The notes: generated from the sequence alone by a model not told the origin. 64,000 nt of DNA from Odontesthes bonariensis (GCF_027942865.1 NC_134510.1:29654163-29718162); one strand, 5' to 3'. Shown: positions 22,901 through 37,900, counted from the first letter of the stretch. Made by a program: numbers and translations.

Positions 22901-25900
22901 GTCAGATTAAAAGATGATATGACTCCGTGAGGCTCGGGATAGATATTATTAGCTGTTGCTGGAGGCATGTGCAATTGACAAAATTAATAATAGTTAACAA
23001 GCTGCATTTTTTTTTCTTGAGTGGAATAAGGAGGGGGGTGTGCAGTTCTACAAGCATTCCAACAAGTTTAAAGAGTTTCAGTAAGGTGCCTACAAAGCAA
23101 AAACTCTCAGCACAAAAAAAAAAGCATTTGTGAAAATTATTTTTTATTATGCTCAGCCAGCACTTCATTGAGCTCATTTACAAGTTTTAGAACCTCAGCC
23201 TTTTTACTGCAACTACTGGTTTTACACTTGGAAGCAAATCTTACATGTTTTCTGCATGTAGACTAATGTTATTTTTTGAAATACCGTTTGTTCCTTTTAA
23301 AAAAAATGATCAAAATAAAGCTCAACAAAGATGGCTAGCTGCACTGAAGAGTGACAGAAAAACAAGTGCTGCCTGTGTCAAAGGGTTTTCCAGCAGGATA
23401 AACAGAGTGAACAACAGCAGCATTGTCTGCATGTGTACAGCAATCGAACATCTGGGTGACCAATCCTGACAATGAGGCAGTTTTAGTAGTGTTGTCAGAG
23501 CAACATCATTAACCAAAACAGCTCCTGGAGATTATGGTTCCATAGCTTTAGTGTGAAGTTACTTTTTCTTTCATGTCAGCAGCACAAAATTCTGAGCAAA
23601 ATATCCAGATATTACACAAAGTTAAGTGTGTAAGTGTCCGTGTGTGTGTGTTTTGGGAGGAGGCGCTTAGGTTTCTAAGTTATATGTCAGTGAAATGTTA
23701 GTTTTACGTATAATAAATTTATCAATACTGGATTAAGAAGACATCATAAATTTGTCTCCCATGACACTTATAAACAGCTTTATTTCAGAATTGATTGTAC
23801 TTTATAAAACAGAAATCCTGTGACATGTCGTCGCCAAATGGTGAGATGCTTCTTATCTGCTCACTCTCTAAACAGTTGTCCTTTTCACTAGAGCATAACA
23901 TACTCTAAACTCTATCTCATATGTGAGACATTCTATGACATTAAGTGCATTAAGAATAAAAGCGGAATTTGTACCCTTCCTGGAGTCATGATGAGGGCTG
24001 TTGAAGCTGTTGCAGGGGGTTCCTGGATAACTGAATTGCTTATCTTTTGTTATCATCAGCTCTGCTGGCAGGCTGCCAGCCCTAGGGATTTAGCTTACAG
24101 ACAACAAGTCAAGCAGAAGGGCAATTACTCTGTCACATTCACCCCTGGCTGCTGTTCAATCGAAGACCCTCGATTTCACCTCTTTTTTTTCTAAACCCTT
24201 TCTTTGTCTTTCTGCTCGCTCGCTTATTTCATTTGCATCCGTCCCTCCTTCCTGGTTTTGACCATATAATCATTTTCCAAGGTAATTTGCCTTTTATCAT
24301 TAGAATTTGTATACTACATGGAAATAAAACTGAAGAACAATGAGGCTTAGGCTTTATGGGTGAGAAAAGTGCCATTGTGTAAAGCACTGTAAAATATATT
24401 ATACACAAGATATTCATAATCTGACTCTCTCCAGCACTCCTCTTCTCTATTGTGCATTGAAAGAATATTCTGTAAACACAAAAAATAGAACTGGTGCAAT
24501 TCTGTTCACAAATTGAGGAGACATTATCCTGCAAAGATAAACGCTTTTGTGCATAAAAACCTTGCAGCGCCATCTCCACATTTACCTGGCATGACAATCT
24601 TGTCGCAAGCTACACACTTGGAAGAGAATTCATTACAGTAACAGTCATTGCAGAGCAGTGCATCATCCTGGCTGGTGAATGGCTCATCTGCCAGTGAGCG
24701 ATCGCAGCGGAAACAGCGGAAGCAGTGCTCATGGTAATGTCTGTCCTCGTAGAAGAGCTCCTGGCACCAGAACAAGAAGAGTGAGCAAGGATACTGAGAG
24801 ATAAAGTAACATCAACTCTGATGTGTTTCTTCCACAACATTTATGAACTAAAGAGGATAACTAGGGAGAGGACAGGAAGACTGAACGTCAACATAGGCCT
24901 GTTTACAATAGGAGCGGACAGGACTGTTGGATTGGTCAGGGTCAAGCTGACACAAGCATGTCTGCATTCACAGTAACACGTGAGTGACAGAAAGCACACT
25001 TATGTGCTTGCTTTTGTTTTAAAAGGTCTTACAAGCATGACAATGATTTGATTGTCTATAGGGCACTGAGTCAAGAAATTGCTGTCTTTATTTATTGTTC
25101 AACACACATGAGGGTGCTGATAAGTCACTGGCCTCTTTAACCAAACAAACTACCAGGAACTGTAGCATGCCCCACTCTCCAAATTCTAAAAAAGGAGCAC
25201 ATGTTGGTTTTAAATGATCCACTTATGTTAGTGTTTTCCATTAAGGGATGATTGGATTTTAACTTGATTGTGGTGAAGAGGGAGACGTTCCCTCATACTG
25301 CATTTTTATAGTCTTAGACAAAATTAGTCTGTTGGCTTATGTGGACTTAGAGGAAATTGCCTGCATAATTGCAAGTTAAATTAGCCTTTACAGCGTCTTG
25401 CCACACAAAATATATAGAACATGCCTCATTTACTATGAATTATGCATCATTAACATGACATAACTTCTGTTTTAGCAATCCAAAGCCACGTCAAAACACT
25501 ATAAAAATGGCTTAAAGCTAATTAAAGCACTTCTTTGATGTGCTTGATTTTATCACCTGATGATGGGTGTGCACAGTACGGAAAGACTAAAAACACAACT
25601 GGGATTCATCACAGTGAAAAAATGATTTAAAGAAAATTATCTTTCTTTTCTTTTTTTAAATCAAAACTAATGGATCTTTTCATTTGCAGTTCTGGGTGTA
25701 TTCTGATTGTTTCTGTCATATGGTCATATCAAGATAGATGCCTTACCCTTGCATCGTGGCCGATCAGCTCTTTGCATTCATCGCATGTATTTGAAAACAG
25801 GCTGTCATAACAGGGAATGCAGTAGGGCCTGTCATCGGATTGGATGTACTTGCGTCCATACAGAGATTCTTTGCAATTGTCACAGTCGAATTGGTCAGCC

Positions 25901-25902
25901 AT
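19842..25902 (-). CDS. fhl3: Four and a half LIM domains protein 3
   Basis: FHL3 is a LIM-only adaptor of muscle that acts on actin structures, focal adhesions and transcription factors in the nucleus. Coding exons in transcription order are 25902-25747, 24760-24586, 22458-22289, 22166-21980 and 19993-19842, making 279 residues (human FHL3: 280). The start MADQFDC aligns with the family start. A half LIM (C7, C10, C28, C31) is followed by LIM1 (C40, C43, H62, C65, C68, C71, C89, C92), LIM2 (C101 to C153), LIM3 (C162 to C212) and LIM4 (C221 to C275), with all zinc ligands present. Phrases such as LFYEDRHYHEHC, RSLADEPFT and GGVTYRDEPWHKEC favour FHL3 over FHL1, FHL2 and FHL5. Three introns are GT-AG; the last starts with GC. 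utp11 lies about 31 kb upstream on the other strand, as in human apart from distance. Confidence 0.95.
20291..20365 (-). mobile_element. tRNA-like sequence, probable SINE head
   Basis: On the minus strand TAGCCCAGCAGG (20354-20343) fits the tRNA A box TRGYNNARYNGG, and GGTTTGATCC (20310-20301) fits the B box, with about 32 bases between them. It lies in fhl3 intron 4 in the same orientation. A folding tRNA cloverleaf is not obvious, so a decayed SINE head is more likely than a tRNA gene. Confidence 0.4.
21980..22166 (-). CDS. fhl3: fhl3 coding exon 4 (LIM3, start of LIM4)
   Basis: It encodes residues 168-229 plus the first base of codon 230. H182, C185, C188, C191, C209 and C212 finish LIM3, and C221 and C224 open LIM4. 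It is separated from exon 3 by an intron of only 122 bp. It ends ACAG followed by GCAAGA, a GC donor (see findings), because the next exon must complete Gly230. Confidence 0.93.
22289..22458 (-). CDS. fhl3: fhl3 coding exon 3 (LIM2)
   Basis: It follows CTCTGTAG, completes Gly111 and encodes residues 112-167. The segment TRKLEYGGSTWHEAC supplies H123 and C126, then C129, C132, C150 and C153 complete LIM2, and C162 and C165 open LIM3. The donor is AAG/GTCAGA and the phase at its end is 0. Confidence 0.93.
24586..24760 (-). CDS. fhl3: fhl3 coding exon 2 (LIM1)
   Basis: It follows TGCCAG and encodes residues 53-110 plus one base. LFYEDRHYHEHC gives H62 and C65, and the second finger is C68, C71, C89 and C92. 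C101 and C104 begin LIM2. The donor is CCAG/GTAAAT, phase 1. Confidence 0.93.
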
Positions 25903-25912
25903 TGTGATTTTT
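25747..25912 (-). CDS. fhl3: fhl3 coding exon 1 (start codon, half LIM)
   Basis: The exon begins after TTGTAG at 25913 with ten 5' UTR bases (AAAAATCACA), then ATG at 25902-25900. Its 52 codons carry the N-terminal half LIM and C40 and C43 of LIM1. The donor is AGG/GTAAGG, phase 0. Because an acceptor lies just upstream of the ATG, at least one noncoding exon must lie further right. Confidence 0.93.
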
Positions 25913-28900
25913 CTACAACACAGAGAGAAGATACTCAGGTCAGCAGTGTTTCAAAGAAAGAGTAGAAGATTTTTCAAATTACGACAATAGATTAGGACAA
26001 AAGAAAAGAGGAGAGCACAAATGGGTGTGGGAGTAAATGATGGGGAGTCTGAACAAAAGATTCAGTCACCTTTTTCATTGTAGCATTTGGACAAAAGGCT
26101 TTACTGCCAATATTTATGTTGTAAATACTTTGGCGTGCACCAGCAATGGAGCTGAGCCCAAGCAACCTAGTGCAAGTGTGAGCAAGTGGAAAAAGAAATA
26201 CAAATAACAAAAGAAGTGATAGATGCAGTACAAATTGTAAGTAACTTTTATTGCCGTGTGAAGAAAGTGTGCTAAACGTTGCTTTCTTAATAGCACACCT
26301 TCCTGACATTGTAAACAGCTCAAAACAAGCAGCCTAAAGACAAAAGTGCCAATACAAACCAAACAACATCTTTGCACTTAAAATAAACACATCAAACAAA
26401 CCTAGAAATATTTACGAGGCAGTAATCTATTTGTGATTAAAGCATGGACCACCAGTGGATACAGATACCTTATTATGTGTTTGAGAGTGTGAATGTGGGT
26501 GTGTGTGAAAAGTTCAGAGAACTGAAGCTGTCTGAACATGACTCCTGAGCACATGGATTTCTTTCAGGATAATGATGCAAATTCAGCATGGGCATATACA
26601 AATGAAGGGGGTGTACAGTCTCAGAACATTGTTTCCTATGTGCATCAAGCCCCTTGATCATGAGTGAGAGCACAACAAAGGGACAGAATAATACTGTGAG
26701 AGCATTATTGCAACAATATGAGGTTAACAAAGTATTACAACATGGTTGGAGGATGGCCCAGTGATAAGTGATGTAATCCTCTGGAAGGGTGCACCATTGG
26801 CTATTCATTCCCACCTCCAAGTATCAATAATCATCACTGATATAACAATCAATAAAACTTCAAGCTGGGCCTGTGCTGCCTGTCTTACAACCACAAACAA
26901 ATGCAAGCGTGCAAGCACAATACACAGAAAGCATACAAGAATCCTGTAAACACACCACACAAAAACCCTGTGACACCAATAAAGGGAACAGTGTTACATA
27001 TGAGATAAAGAGCTCTAGTTATCATCAAAGAAAACACGAGTCTATGGTTCTTAAATTTCAGGTGTCTCCATACAAGACAAAAGGTCTTAATGAGTCAGGG
27101 TGAGAAAGTCAAGATCCAACAAACCTCACCTGCTCACAATCCTCATAAATAACCCAATGACAGGCATGTCGCTATGGCGTAACACTGCTTCCCAAGAGGC
27201 ACTTTCACCACCTTCACCGACCTTACAACATAAATTATAAAGGGTAAATCCTTGACAGCTCTGTGGTCATGTGTTTGCAGTATGGGGCCCCACTATACTA
27301 GACTGCATCATCTCTTCATTTTATAACTGATTGGATACTTCTGAAAAGCTGATGACTCACTTATATAATATCCATCTGGATTTTATGGCAAATATGTCAA
27401 AGTGAGCAGCTGTGTTTTGACTGCGCAATATAAAGGAAGGAGTTGAACTGGCATGTTTCTGTTTTGACAAAAAATGTGCAAACATTTGACAAACCATCCA
27501 TCAGAAAATCCCAGCAATGTTGCAATCATCAACCCACATAACTCCAAAATGTAGATTAGATCAATAAAGCATAGTACAGCTGACAAGGAGCACTGTTACT
27601 TTATAGTTCTCTACTGTGCCTTGTAAGTAGGTACAGAATGTGCTGTCTTTGCCTGCCAGGTAAGGGAACGAGATGAGGCATGACTCAGAAAGGCAGAAAG
27701 CCAGTGCTATGACGTCTGATGTCAGATATAATTTCCAAAGCAAATCAGGCAGCTACAGTATTCATTGCCTTCTCCACATATGTTATATCATTGTATTATC
27801 AACACATCATTGAACCATTAAAACTGCAAAAGTGGTACCAGAAACTTTTCAAATAGGTAGAAATACAGTATATGCCCCTATACCTAAGATTTATGACATT
27901 AAAAATACCATGCAGCTTTGGTTAGTTTCCCCCTCCATAAGTGTTGTCTTCTGAGATGTGAGTCTGAGCAAAGAGTGAGCCAGCAATCAGGTTAAGATTA
28001 AATACCAGGCAGGAAAAAACTCAAAAAAGCTTGTTTTCACTCCCAAATCTTGCTGTGTTTTCATTGCAGAGACTTTAAATACGAGTGTTTAACTGGCCAA
28101 AGCAAAGCCTGTAATGAACTTCTGATGGCACATAGTCTCACAGAGAGGGGCATGACGTCAGTGAACTGATCTCTGGGGTGATGAACTAAGATGGGACTGT
28201 ATGTAGAATTTGCTGACCCAAAACCAACTAAACAAGAAGAGAAGAGAAGAGATTAATTGCTTGTATATGCTTGCATCTCAGCAGAGGTCCATCTCCTTCA
28301 TGTCCAGTACCCAGTGACTAAGAACCCTACTCTGGGTTAATAATGTTCCCAAATACCAGAGCTATGACTGAATTCAGCCCCCTGGGAAAAAGTGTGGGCC
28401 TTTCAAAGAAATCCCCACTGTACTCAGAGAGAACAATGCTACACAAATATCATCCTGAGTTTTTATTCCAGTATTCCCGGCCAAAGTAGGGATCTCTCTT
28501 TTAATACTGCATACATTAAGTTACAGTGTCTGGATCAAGAGTAGCATGCGCTAAAAGTTTACAATAGTACTATATTCATTTTTAGCAACATCAATCAGTG
28601 AGAATGACTCTACTGGAATGTCTCTGTCATATTTGCTATTGACAAACAGCAGTGATGTTGCTGAATAGTAATTAATTTGTTTATAGGTAAGTTTTGTTAA
28701 AAGATAAACTTTTCAGTAAGCATTTATGCATCTCAAAAGATGATTATTTTTGCCTCTGCAACCCAACATCATCAGGACTTAAATCCCATTTTCACAAATG
28801 TTTCTCAAAATCCAGTTAATGCATGGTCATATATGGTATGTGGTCACACCTGATAATCTGTAAAACTGGTTATAAACATACCCACAAGGACTTAGTGAGT

Positions 28901-31900
28901 ACTTCACTTTCCTTTAACACAAACATTTTTGGTCCCAGTACAAAGACAACTTGACTGTTTTCAGGAACTACATGAAACCCTTTCACTTGTTTTCACATAT
29001 TCGGATATAAGATAGTGAAGGAATGCCATGGCTATATTCTACTAGTCATCACTACACTCCCTGATTGGCATAAGGAGGTCAAACTCAGGGCCAACCGTGA
29101 GACCTCACAGAACAGGAGACCAAAGCAAACAAGCCGACTATGAAGCTGTTGCTGGGAAACATAGTCACTTTTGGTTACTGAAGGGCAACTGCTACCAAGT
29201 CCAGTCCATTCCCACAGGCGGGCCTGTTAATCCCCAGCCCAAACTTTGCTTACGCTCTGCTTAATTCCAAATGAAAAATCTCAACAGCCCTTTGGGAAAT
29301 ATCTTCTAGTTTCCTTCCTTCTCTGCTTCCCATAAATAAAATAAGTTTGTAAAGTATCTGTTTTGCTTATGCTAGACAAAGCACTTGACATCATGTTACA
29401 CCAACATAGAGAGATCATCCTGACAGCAGCAAGCAGATAGCTGTGTACTGCATGAGCAGCTATATCACCAACTATCACTACAAACAATTGTGTCACATGG
29501 AGATTTTGTCAGCTGACGCTGTGGTTGTAAAATCAGGAATTTATTAGAGCAGGGTGACAGTCTCAAAAATGCTTTAAGTGAACACGAGTTGACACATTCT
29601 TACTGAGCTACTTTTCAGTCACAATTTCCGACATAATAACCAGGATTCAATTTTAGTTGGCCCTCTTATAATGGCTGGGGAAGGAGTTGACATGAACAAA
29701 TTTTCAAACCATTTCGAATCAGTCCGATTACCTGTTGCATACAGTACGAATGAACACATATTCACAATACAAACCCTGTTAAGACTTTCTCCCTCATAAA
29801 ATTCTGAGGGGAATTTAACTTGATATGGCGCAGGAAGTGTAGTGTATAATCACAGCTTATCAAATTAATAGTTAATTTACCTGTTTGCTACATTTAATTG
29901 TTTATTGAACTCTGTGTCACACTGTGCGAGCTCTCTCTACAATTCATTGATAAATTACATTTTTTCAAAAAACTTGAGGGGAATTCTAGAGGGGAAAAAA
30001 AGTGACAGTAGAGTTTTGGGCTTGCGTTTGGAGATTACGGCTTTACATAGAAATGAATGGACTTCCGGTTTACTGACATATAAAAACACTTGTATTTGGA
30101 AATGACACACAGGTGTAATTTTGTGCCAATCAAATAAGGCTGTGAAGAAAAATATGAAAAGTCTTCCTAATAACATTGAGAATTTGAAATAAAGGCTAAA
30201 GACATTGTATTTATATAGTTCGGGTACTCTAAAGCCAAGAAAATACTTTCTTTGACTTACAAGTACGCATGTTTATCATGTTTCTTCGAGCGTTTTTTTG
30301 CACATCCCTAGCTGTATTTGACCGGATGTAGGGTTATAGGTTATGATGGTACATATGGAGTGTTTTTTCTGGTCTGAATCATCTGATGTGCCAGGTGCAG
30401 TACACAGGCAAGTAAGTTACTAGCGTGAATATGTGATTAAAAAGCAAGTATATTCCTGGCCTATGGGTTTAAGTAAAAATAAAGGCCTTGGACTGAATTT
30501 GAGGAAATACAGTATGTGAATGAGAGCAGCTTGATTGGTATCAATAGTGCCGTGTAAACGTGCTTATAGACTAGATGCAGGTGAGGCAAACCCATGTGTG
30601 AAACAGACAGGAAGCAAGAGTAAATGAAATGCAAATGTCAGAAAGGATTTCAATACAAAACAGGAAGTGAACATCAAACAGGAGTTTAACATAAAACATG
30701 GATGTACAAGGAAACCAAGAGTAGAATCCTAAACATGAAAATCCTAAAAAACAAGGTCAACACTAAGATGAAGTGAGCAGGAACACACTGGAATACAGAA
30801 CAAGTGACAACCCACAAACTCAAAAGCAAAGTACAGATAGGCAAAAGAAACGAGCAAATAGCAGAGGACCATGACAAAAACAGACTAGGAATAACAGGCT
30901 CTTTTCAGTTTCAGAATGGATGGCTTTTCAATTTTTAATCATTAGTCTAGTGGATGAATACTAAGGATTTTCCTACAACTATAAAGTGACTAAAAAAGCT
31001 ACTTAGTTTGTTAGTTGGGGACAGCATCTTAATGATGAACAACAATTTAGTTTTTTCTTCTTTACCACAACAAAAACAAAAGGAAACATTTAATTTGCTA
31101 TGAAACTGCACAGTTAATGTGGGAATGCCATATCTCAAAGATGAAAAGAGAGTGGTACAATGTGATGAAACTGTACCACCACGATAAGTCAGTGTGGCCA
31201 GTCTAGAAAAGTTTAATATCAACTGTGAAAATTGCAGACAAGTTGAGACTGTACTGTCATACGAGATCTGAACACATTAAAGTAAAGAAGAAACCATTTC
31301 AGTACAAAGGTAACTTCTGTATCTGTAAGGTGTGTGTTTTATAGGTCCATCATGATTGATGTGCTTTTTACTTGAAGTGGATACTTCAGTAAGTGTAGAT
31401 TTTACTGTGCACAGTAAGGTATGATTTACTTTACAAAGTACCAGCTACAAAAGCCACTCTATCACCTTTAACTGTCAGGAACTTTTGGCAGCAAATGGAC
31501 TCACAAACCAGAGAAAGGAGTGTGTTGTTGCAACAGGTCACCTTCAAGTGCAAGTTTCCTTCTATAAAGGTCCCAGATAAAGCCAAAATGAGGGGGGTGG
31601 GGAGAAGAAGGTGACATTTAAGGGAAAATGCATGCTAGAGCAGGATCTTAATTTTATGATAAGTCTTAAATCAAATTAGAGTAAAAGTGAAACAGCTGCA
31701 TTTGGATAAACACATATAATCACATTGTGTCCTGTATGGTGCCTGGACATCTCCCAGACACAGTAAAGCTCCACTTTTGGCTTTGAAATGGGACATCCCT
31801 GGACACTTCTGTATATCATTTTGGACTCTGGTTGAGCATATCAAAAATATAACACAATTTCAAAAGCACACTTCATAAAACTTGATAAAATTTGTTTCTT

Positions 31901-34900
31901 AGTCCAGTGGCCACTTAAAAAGATCCTGATGGAGATCTCATCTGATCTTTCCAGCACCTCATGACCATGCAAGAATAACATTTTAGTGAATAATGCAGGA
32001 AAAGGCATGAAACGCACAACAAGGATGTTTAATGGTTCCGAGCTTAAGTTACGACAAAATGCCTGGGGAATTGTATTCTTGTTTTTATTCTTCTTTTTTG
32101 AAAAAAAAAACTTGGAGGAAGTTTCCAGATGCACATATTCTTGGAGTCGATTCACACCACAAACTAATCACATCAATGTGACTAATTGTTTGCATGAAAA
32201 GCAGTCAGGCTTATTCAGGTCACAATAAGACAACATTGGAGTTTCACACTCAAAATATTTTTGTCATAAATGAGTCAAAGGTTCGGTGCACTGGTCCTCT
32301 TGGCTTTTGCTGGATCAGATAAATGAAGGCCACTAATCGAAAGGAGGCACTGAGGCAATAAATCTTATCGCAGGAAGAGAAGGAAATTGCTCATGAAGGA
32401 AAGATAATGTTGCAGCCTCGTTCACAGACACATGTGCTTGTTTAAACAAGCTTACAAGCGCTGATTTTGGAAATACAAAAAAACATCTCAACTCTAAAGT
32501 TGAGCAAGAATTGTGCTTACACAAACGTTAAAAAGAAAATCTTTCACAATACACTCCCAGTTTAGTTCAACTTCAGGCTGTTTAGCGTAGATGCGACACA
32601 GATTCTGAGCCAGAAAACCAAAACTACAATTAAGCTCATAACATTTAAAGGCTTGAGCAATCTGCGGTCATCAAATGGGGTCGGCACTCAGCCACTGTTG
32701 AGATGTTATTGGTAAATAACCAATGATCTACTATGCATGTTGTAATTTTTGTACTGTCAATGTCTTGCAGTTGAGTAAAAATAGGGCCCCCCACATGATT
32801 CCTACATCAGACTCCTACAGCCAGAGAGCTAAAAGTTAGGATTTGGAGACGAGGGTGATGGTTGTTTCAGGCACATCTGAGACTACTCCACTATGGGAGC
32901 CAGGTTCAGACGAGACGACAGAGTATAGGCTGGAGGACCAGACACCAGAGCAGTAACCTGTTATTGTCCCTGAGCATTTAAACACTGCTTGGTGTGGTGT
33001 GGGAGGCGACAGAAGGTTCAAATCAAAGCCAACAACATAAACATAAAGGAGGAAAATGACTACCTGCAGGAGAAAATGTCACCATGGTCTTTGTAATTTG
33101 TTCTCTCTTGGCAACTTTTAATGACCATACTAGTGTGGGGATATGACTTGATGTCTTTTAATATTAGCCTTAATTCTGTTGTGGTGCAGCATCAGAGGCA
33201 AGTTGCATGTTAATATAAGCTGGTTTGGAGAGAATTTACCTTAAACCTTCTGGTCTCATTTATCAAAAAGACTGGATACTGAGATTTAAATGAGTACAAA
33301 GATAAACAAAAGCCTGGCACACATTGCACTGACGTTTATTTAGTTATATTCAAAACATAAATTTGTCATAATGTGACAGCTTCTTGGAAAACTTAGACCT
33401 GAGGACATGCTAAAGAGGAGTCCTTGTGCAAAACTTTCTGAAGTGAAGCTAAGCTGAAAATCCAACTGTCTCGTGTCATCTCTCCTTTTCCATAAGCCCG
33501 TCCCCATACCAGTGTTCCACAATAGTCCACCAACGCCAAACAATAACATTGCAATTACTGTAAATCATACAGTACTGACCCAACCACCATGAGGGAAAGT
33601 TTGGAATAAAATTACTCGGAATTCTTTTCTATATCATCATGAGCGGATGGTCAAAAGACTAAATTTTCGGCCTACATTTGTCTTCCTTTGAAGGAAAAAA
33701 TGCTGCCATACATTACTGCTTCACATCTGGTTTGCATTGGGGAAACTATGCAGTTAACTCCTGTGTGCCAATGGGGGTTTTGGAGAGTCACAGCCTCGAG
33801 AATGCAAGAAAGTTTGTCTTTTTTCCTCCCTTTCTTCGCTGGTATTTGCCGGTAAATGTTTAGATGGCAGAGGGAAAAGCTGAGAAAGAGTGAGAAAGGA
33901 GAAAGCAAACCTTGAAGAGGAAAAAAAAATCTTGACAGTTTGCTAGTTGATCTTTGGATACACATTGAGGCGGTAAACAGTGTGGTGAGAGAAGATGGAG
34001 GTAGGGATTGCAGTAACAATGGAGCGGAAGATAAATGATTAAAGAATTCAACGAGCAATTCAAAGTTCGTGCTCTCAGAGAAACAATGGCCCAGTCACAA
34101 AAATAAGCATATCTTCGATAGTAAAAAGAAATATGCTGAAAGATCTCAGAGTAACAATCATAAGCCACAAATCAGTTTCGGCTTATTAACACAGAAAAAA
34201 AGAAGTCCTCATTAACCCATCACTGTTCAACTCTGGTCATTCACACATGCAGGGCAAAGGTAGATCAGCCCCACATCAAGCCAGTGTTGTAGAATCAGCT
34301 GAGTGACGACTGCATTGTTGGTTTGAGTGGACTGTTCCGTGATGGTGACTTGCCCTGACACACACAGACTGTTTCACTTCTGCCGGCTCAGAGGCATTTC
34401 AGTAATGGTTCGATCCTACCTCTTTACTTTCACAAATGACATCAATGCACAACAGAGGTGCATCAGTCCTGGCTTGAAAGGCATGCCAAAAAGGCTTATT
34501 TTCTGGGGGTCCCACTGTGAGATTTGAGATGGTTGCTGGCTTTAGACTAAATAAGTTTAATTAGGTTGTTCTACTTCCCGTGAATGATAATTTTGTACGT
34601 CATTTCCCTTTGAATAAACATTGCCAATAATCCAAACTCCAAAGTTTCCTATGGCAGATTTGTGTGATTTGAAGTTGCTGCCCTGCTATCTTCAGATCCT
34701 CCCTGTCATACTAACCCTGTGATTCAAAGGATAGGGAATCCCTTTGAAATTCGAGGACTCCCCAATTGTCAGAGCACTCTTTTGAATTTGAACGTCTGCT
34801 TTTTTTTGCTCAGACCTCCACATATCAAATAAATGTATGTACTTTTTAAAAAGGCCTGCTTTATTTAGTATATCGGTATCGGTATGTGACACGGCTCGGT

Positions 34901-37900
34901 CTCCATTCAGATCTCAGTTGAATGGGAAGCATGCTTTTGTGAGGTCGCTGCGCTTCCACTTGCAAGCTGGGTGATTCAGTTACTGGTTTGCAGGAGAGAA
35001 TGTAGTGTTCATAAGACCAGTTCATAAGACCAGAGGGGGAAGAGAAAGCTGTTCTGATGCAATATCTTCAGTGACAAAACAGAAATATAATTTTTTCTGT
35101 CTTTTTACATCTACTTCAGAGCCAGGCAGAATCAGAAAATATCTCTCAAGTCAAATGTCAAGTAAAGCCAACTCCTCCGAATAGTCAGAACCAAAAGATT
35201 TAGGGGCAAATTTGGCAAACTCCCTCAATTTACACGTCAGACAATTTCAGGCACATGTTTATGACAAACAGCTATAGTTTAGGATTGTTCTTATTCCTGC
35301 CCTCCTGCTATAGTTATGTCTTTTTTGTTGAACTCTTGTAATAGTATTTGTTCAGCTGCTCTTTCTGAAACATGAATTAAAAAAGTATAGCCAAAATAAA
35401 CTAACAAAGTCAAAGATGTACACACATAGACACGTATGTGTATTTGCACTTCTGTCTTTTGAGAGGACACTTGCAGACATTGTGCATTCCTTAACCTCTT
35501 AATATAACGTTACTTATCCAATTCAACAGGCAAACTAGAATTTAACTCCAGTTTGAGATCTTTTTGTTTTCCACACAGTTTCACCCTTATCACAGTTCAA
35601 GTCTACCCATATTGGTTATTCACAAGTTCATAGCTAAGTCTCTGGGGTTCTTCAGGATGAGGTTTACTTGATTATTTTAAATTTTAAGACATGTTATTTT
35701 TTTTTCAAACTGCATAGTCCAACCGCACCTCATTTCATGTTCTCACTGAAATGTGCTGTTTTCATTGTTTTCTCCTGAAGTGCCCTATTATGAAAATTCC
35801 AATTCTGATTGGTAATGAAGTGGCAGTGTGAAGAAATACTGCTCTTTCTTTGTTTGAGTTGTAAAAAAATACCCACTGTGGGCCCTTGTTGTGTAAAAAT
35901 AAAAAAAAAGTAAAAAAGAAAAGAAAAATTCATGAGCAATGTATTCCATTGGACAAATTAACTCTTTTGGTTGTAGACATGGGCCTTTGTAAATTTGTAG
36001 ACCTTGTAAAAAGTGTTTAGAGTTAGAGTTTAGGTAAAGGAAAATCTTAAAAAGAATAATGTAACCTTACAGGGCCTAGATACATGTAGAGGAACCCATG
36101 GAATAGAAGAGAAAACAACTCTGACTGTAAACAACTGTTTATCTCTATCTTGAGAACAAAATGATCCACTATCATTTTAAATTCCAACCAGTTCAATCAT
36201 GTAATCATGCAGTTGTATAGAATAGTAAATCTATGTAATTTTGAATATACTTGATAAACACATCCAGAAACAGTGAGACTGCCCAGTAAGCATTAAAACA
36301 ACAACTGCATCCTGACCTAAACCCATTCTGACCGCTGCTGTTCACACATCAGCTTTGTGGCTATTACACAAGGATCCTCATCATACATCTGGACTACACA
36401 CCAAGTCTTACTTTGAACCGAACAACACAAAGTAGCTCCTGCAGACTCCTGGTCATTCCCAGGTGGTCTTCTAGTGAGTCAACTAACTGGACACGACATG
36501 AAAGGAACCAGCCTATGGTTCCAAAGGCCGCACACTCAGCAATATAAGCATGCCACACTTGTGCGGCACACAGCCACAACTGCAAGTGGTTATTTATAAC
36601 TTATTCAAACTTGTGGCTCATGGCTGCAATGATGGCACCTGACCCTGAATTTTTTTTTTTTCCCTCAGTGTAATCACACATCCCAACATCCAAAGAGAAT
36701 ATTCAGCGTGTTGTTACAAGCAGCAGGTGGATATTTCCTTTCATTCTGTCCAGGGGAGATTTCGTAGGTATAACAACATTATAAGTAGTAAGAACAATCC
36801 ACATTCTTGACAACAGCTGCACAAATTATATTCCGCCTCCACAGCAGACCAAAATACTTAGCTCTCTCCCGCTTTGACTCTGTAACCCTGTGAAGACGGG
36901 TTCATATCTAAAAAAGCATTACGTTGGCTTAGAAAATTGAGGGGGATCTGCCAAGTATGAGTCGGCTGGGATGAATATCTCAGAAGTCATTTCCAGTATA
37001 TGTAGTCGTTTTTCCTTTCTCGGACACATCTCTATGGCAACTAATAAACAGTGCCATCATTCCACAAGTCTATAAAGCTTTGGCAGTGATGTTTAGCTCT
37101 TAATTCATCCTGTACAGCCCTGATAGAGGGCACAACCCAGCGTTTTATTGGGGACACTGTGGCAATACAAAAACTGATACGCTATACTGTAGAATTTTGC
37201 AACCATCAGGGAACTTACAGTAGGTATTACATCCCAAACTAAGGGAGATTTTAGACTTTCTAACAATTTCTAAAGTACAGTCTGTAATAAACATGTGGAA
37301 AAGCAGGTCAAACTTGCCTAAAATAAATCAGATAATTCAGCAGTGAAGCAAAATGCAAGCTATTACAAATGTATTACAAATTTTAAAACTGTAAAATCAA
37401 ACAGCATAAAACCAACTTCCTTTACTTGGGTATTAGTTCTAAGAACCAAATGCATATTCGTTTCCTGCTGGGCAATGACCCAGAGCACCAGCATGGGGTT
37501 GATAACAATGTCCAAGGTAGTATGCACTCACACTGTGCTATTTCCTGTTACCCCAAACAGAACCATCTCTGGGACTTCTCAGCAAGTCGGTCACACACAA
37601 ACATACAGTCACAATGAAAAACAGGCATATAATGTCTAAACACACTGACACAGTCCTGCAGAAGGACAACGTCAGTGATACACCTGCAGGTGGTTGCAGA
37701 AGCTGTCTCATGTCTATGCGTGCGCATACACATAAACATGCAAGGCTGAGGGTAGGTAGAGGGATCAAACAAAAAATAAACAGGGGGCTTGAGCGACATG
37801 TGCATGAAAAGCACACACAATGAGCAGCTGCATATACACTCTCAGAGTTTGTTTGAGTCTCTTTGTGGGGACTTCCTGTCAAGTGTGATTACCTTTCATA

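Noticed and set aside
30560..30905. Possible old LTR-like block in the long fhl3 intron
   Set aside because: The texture resembles LTR DNA, but no ends, inverted termini or target duplication could be found.
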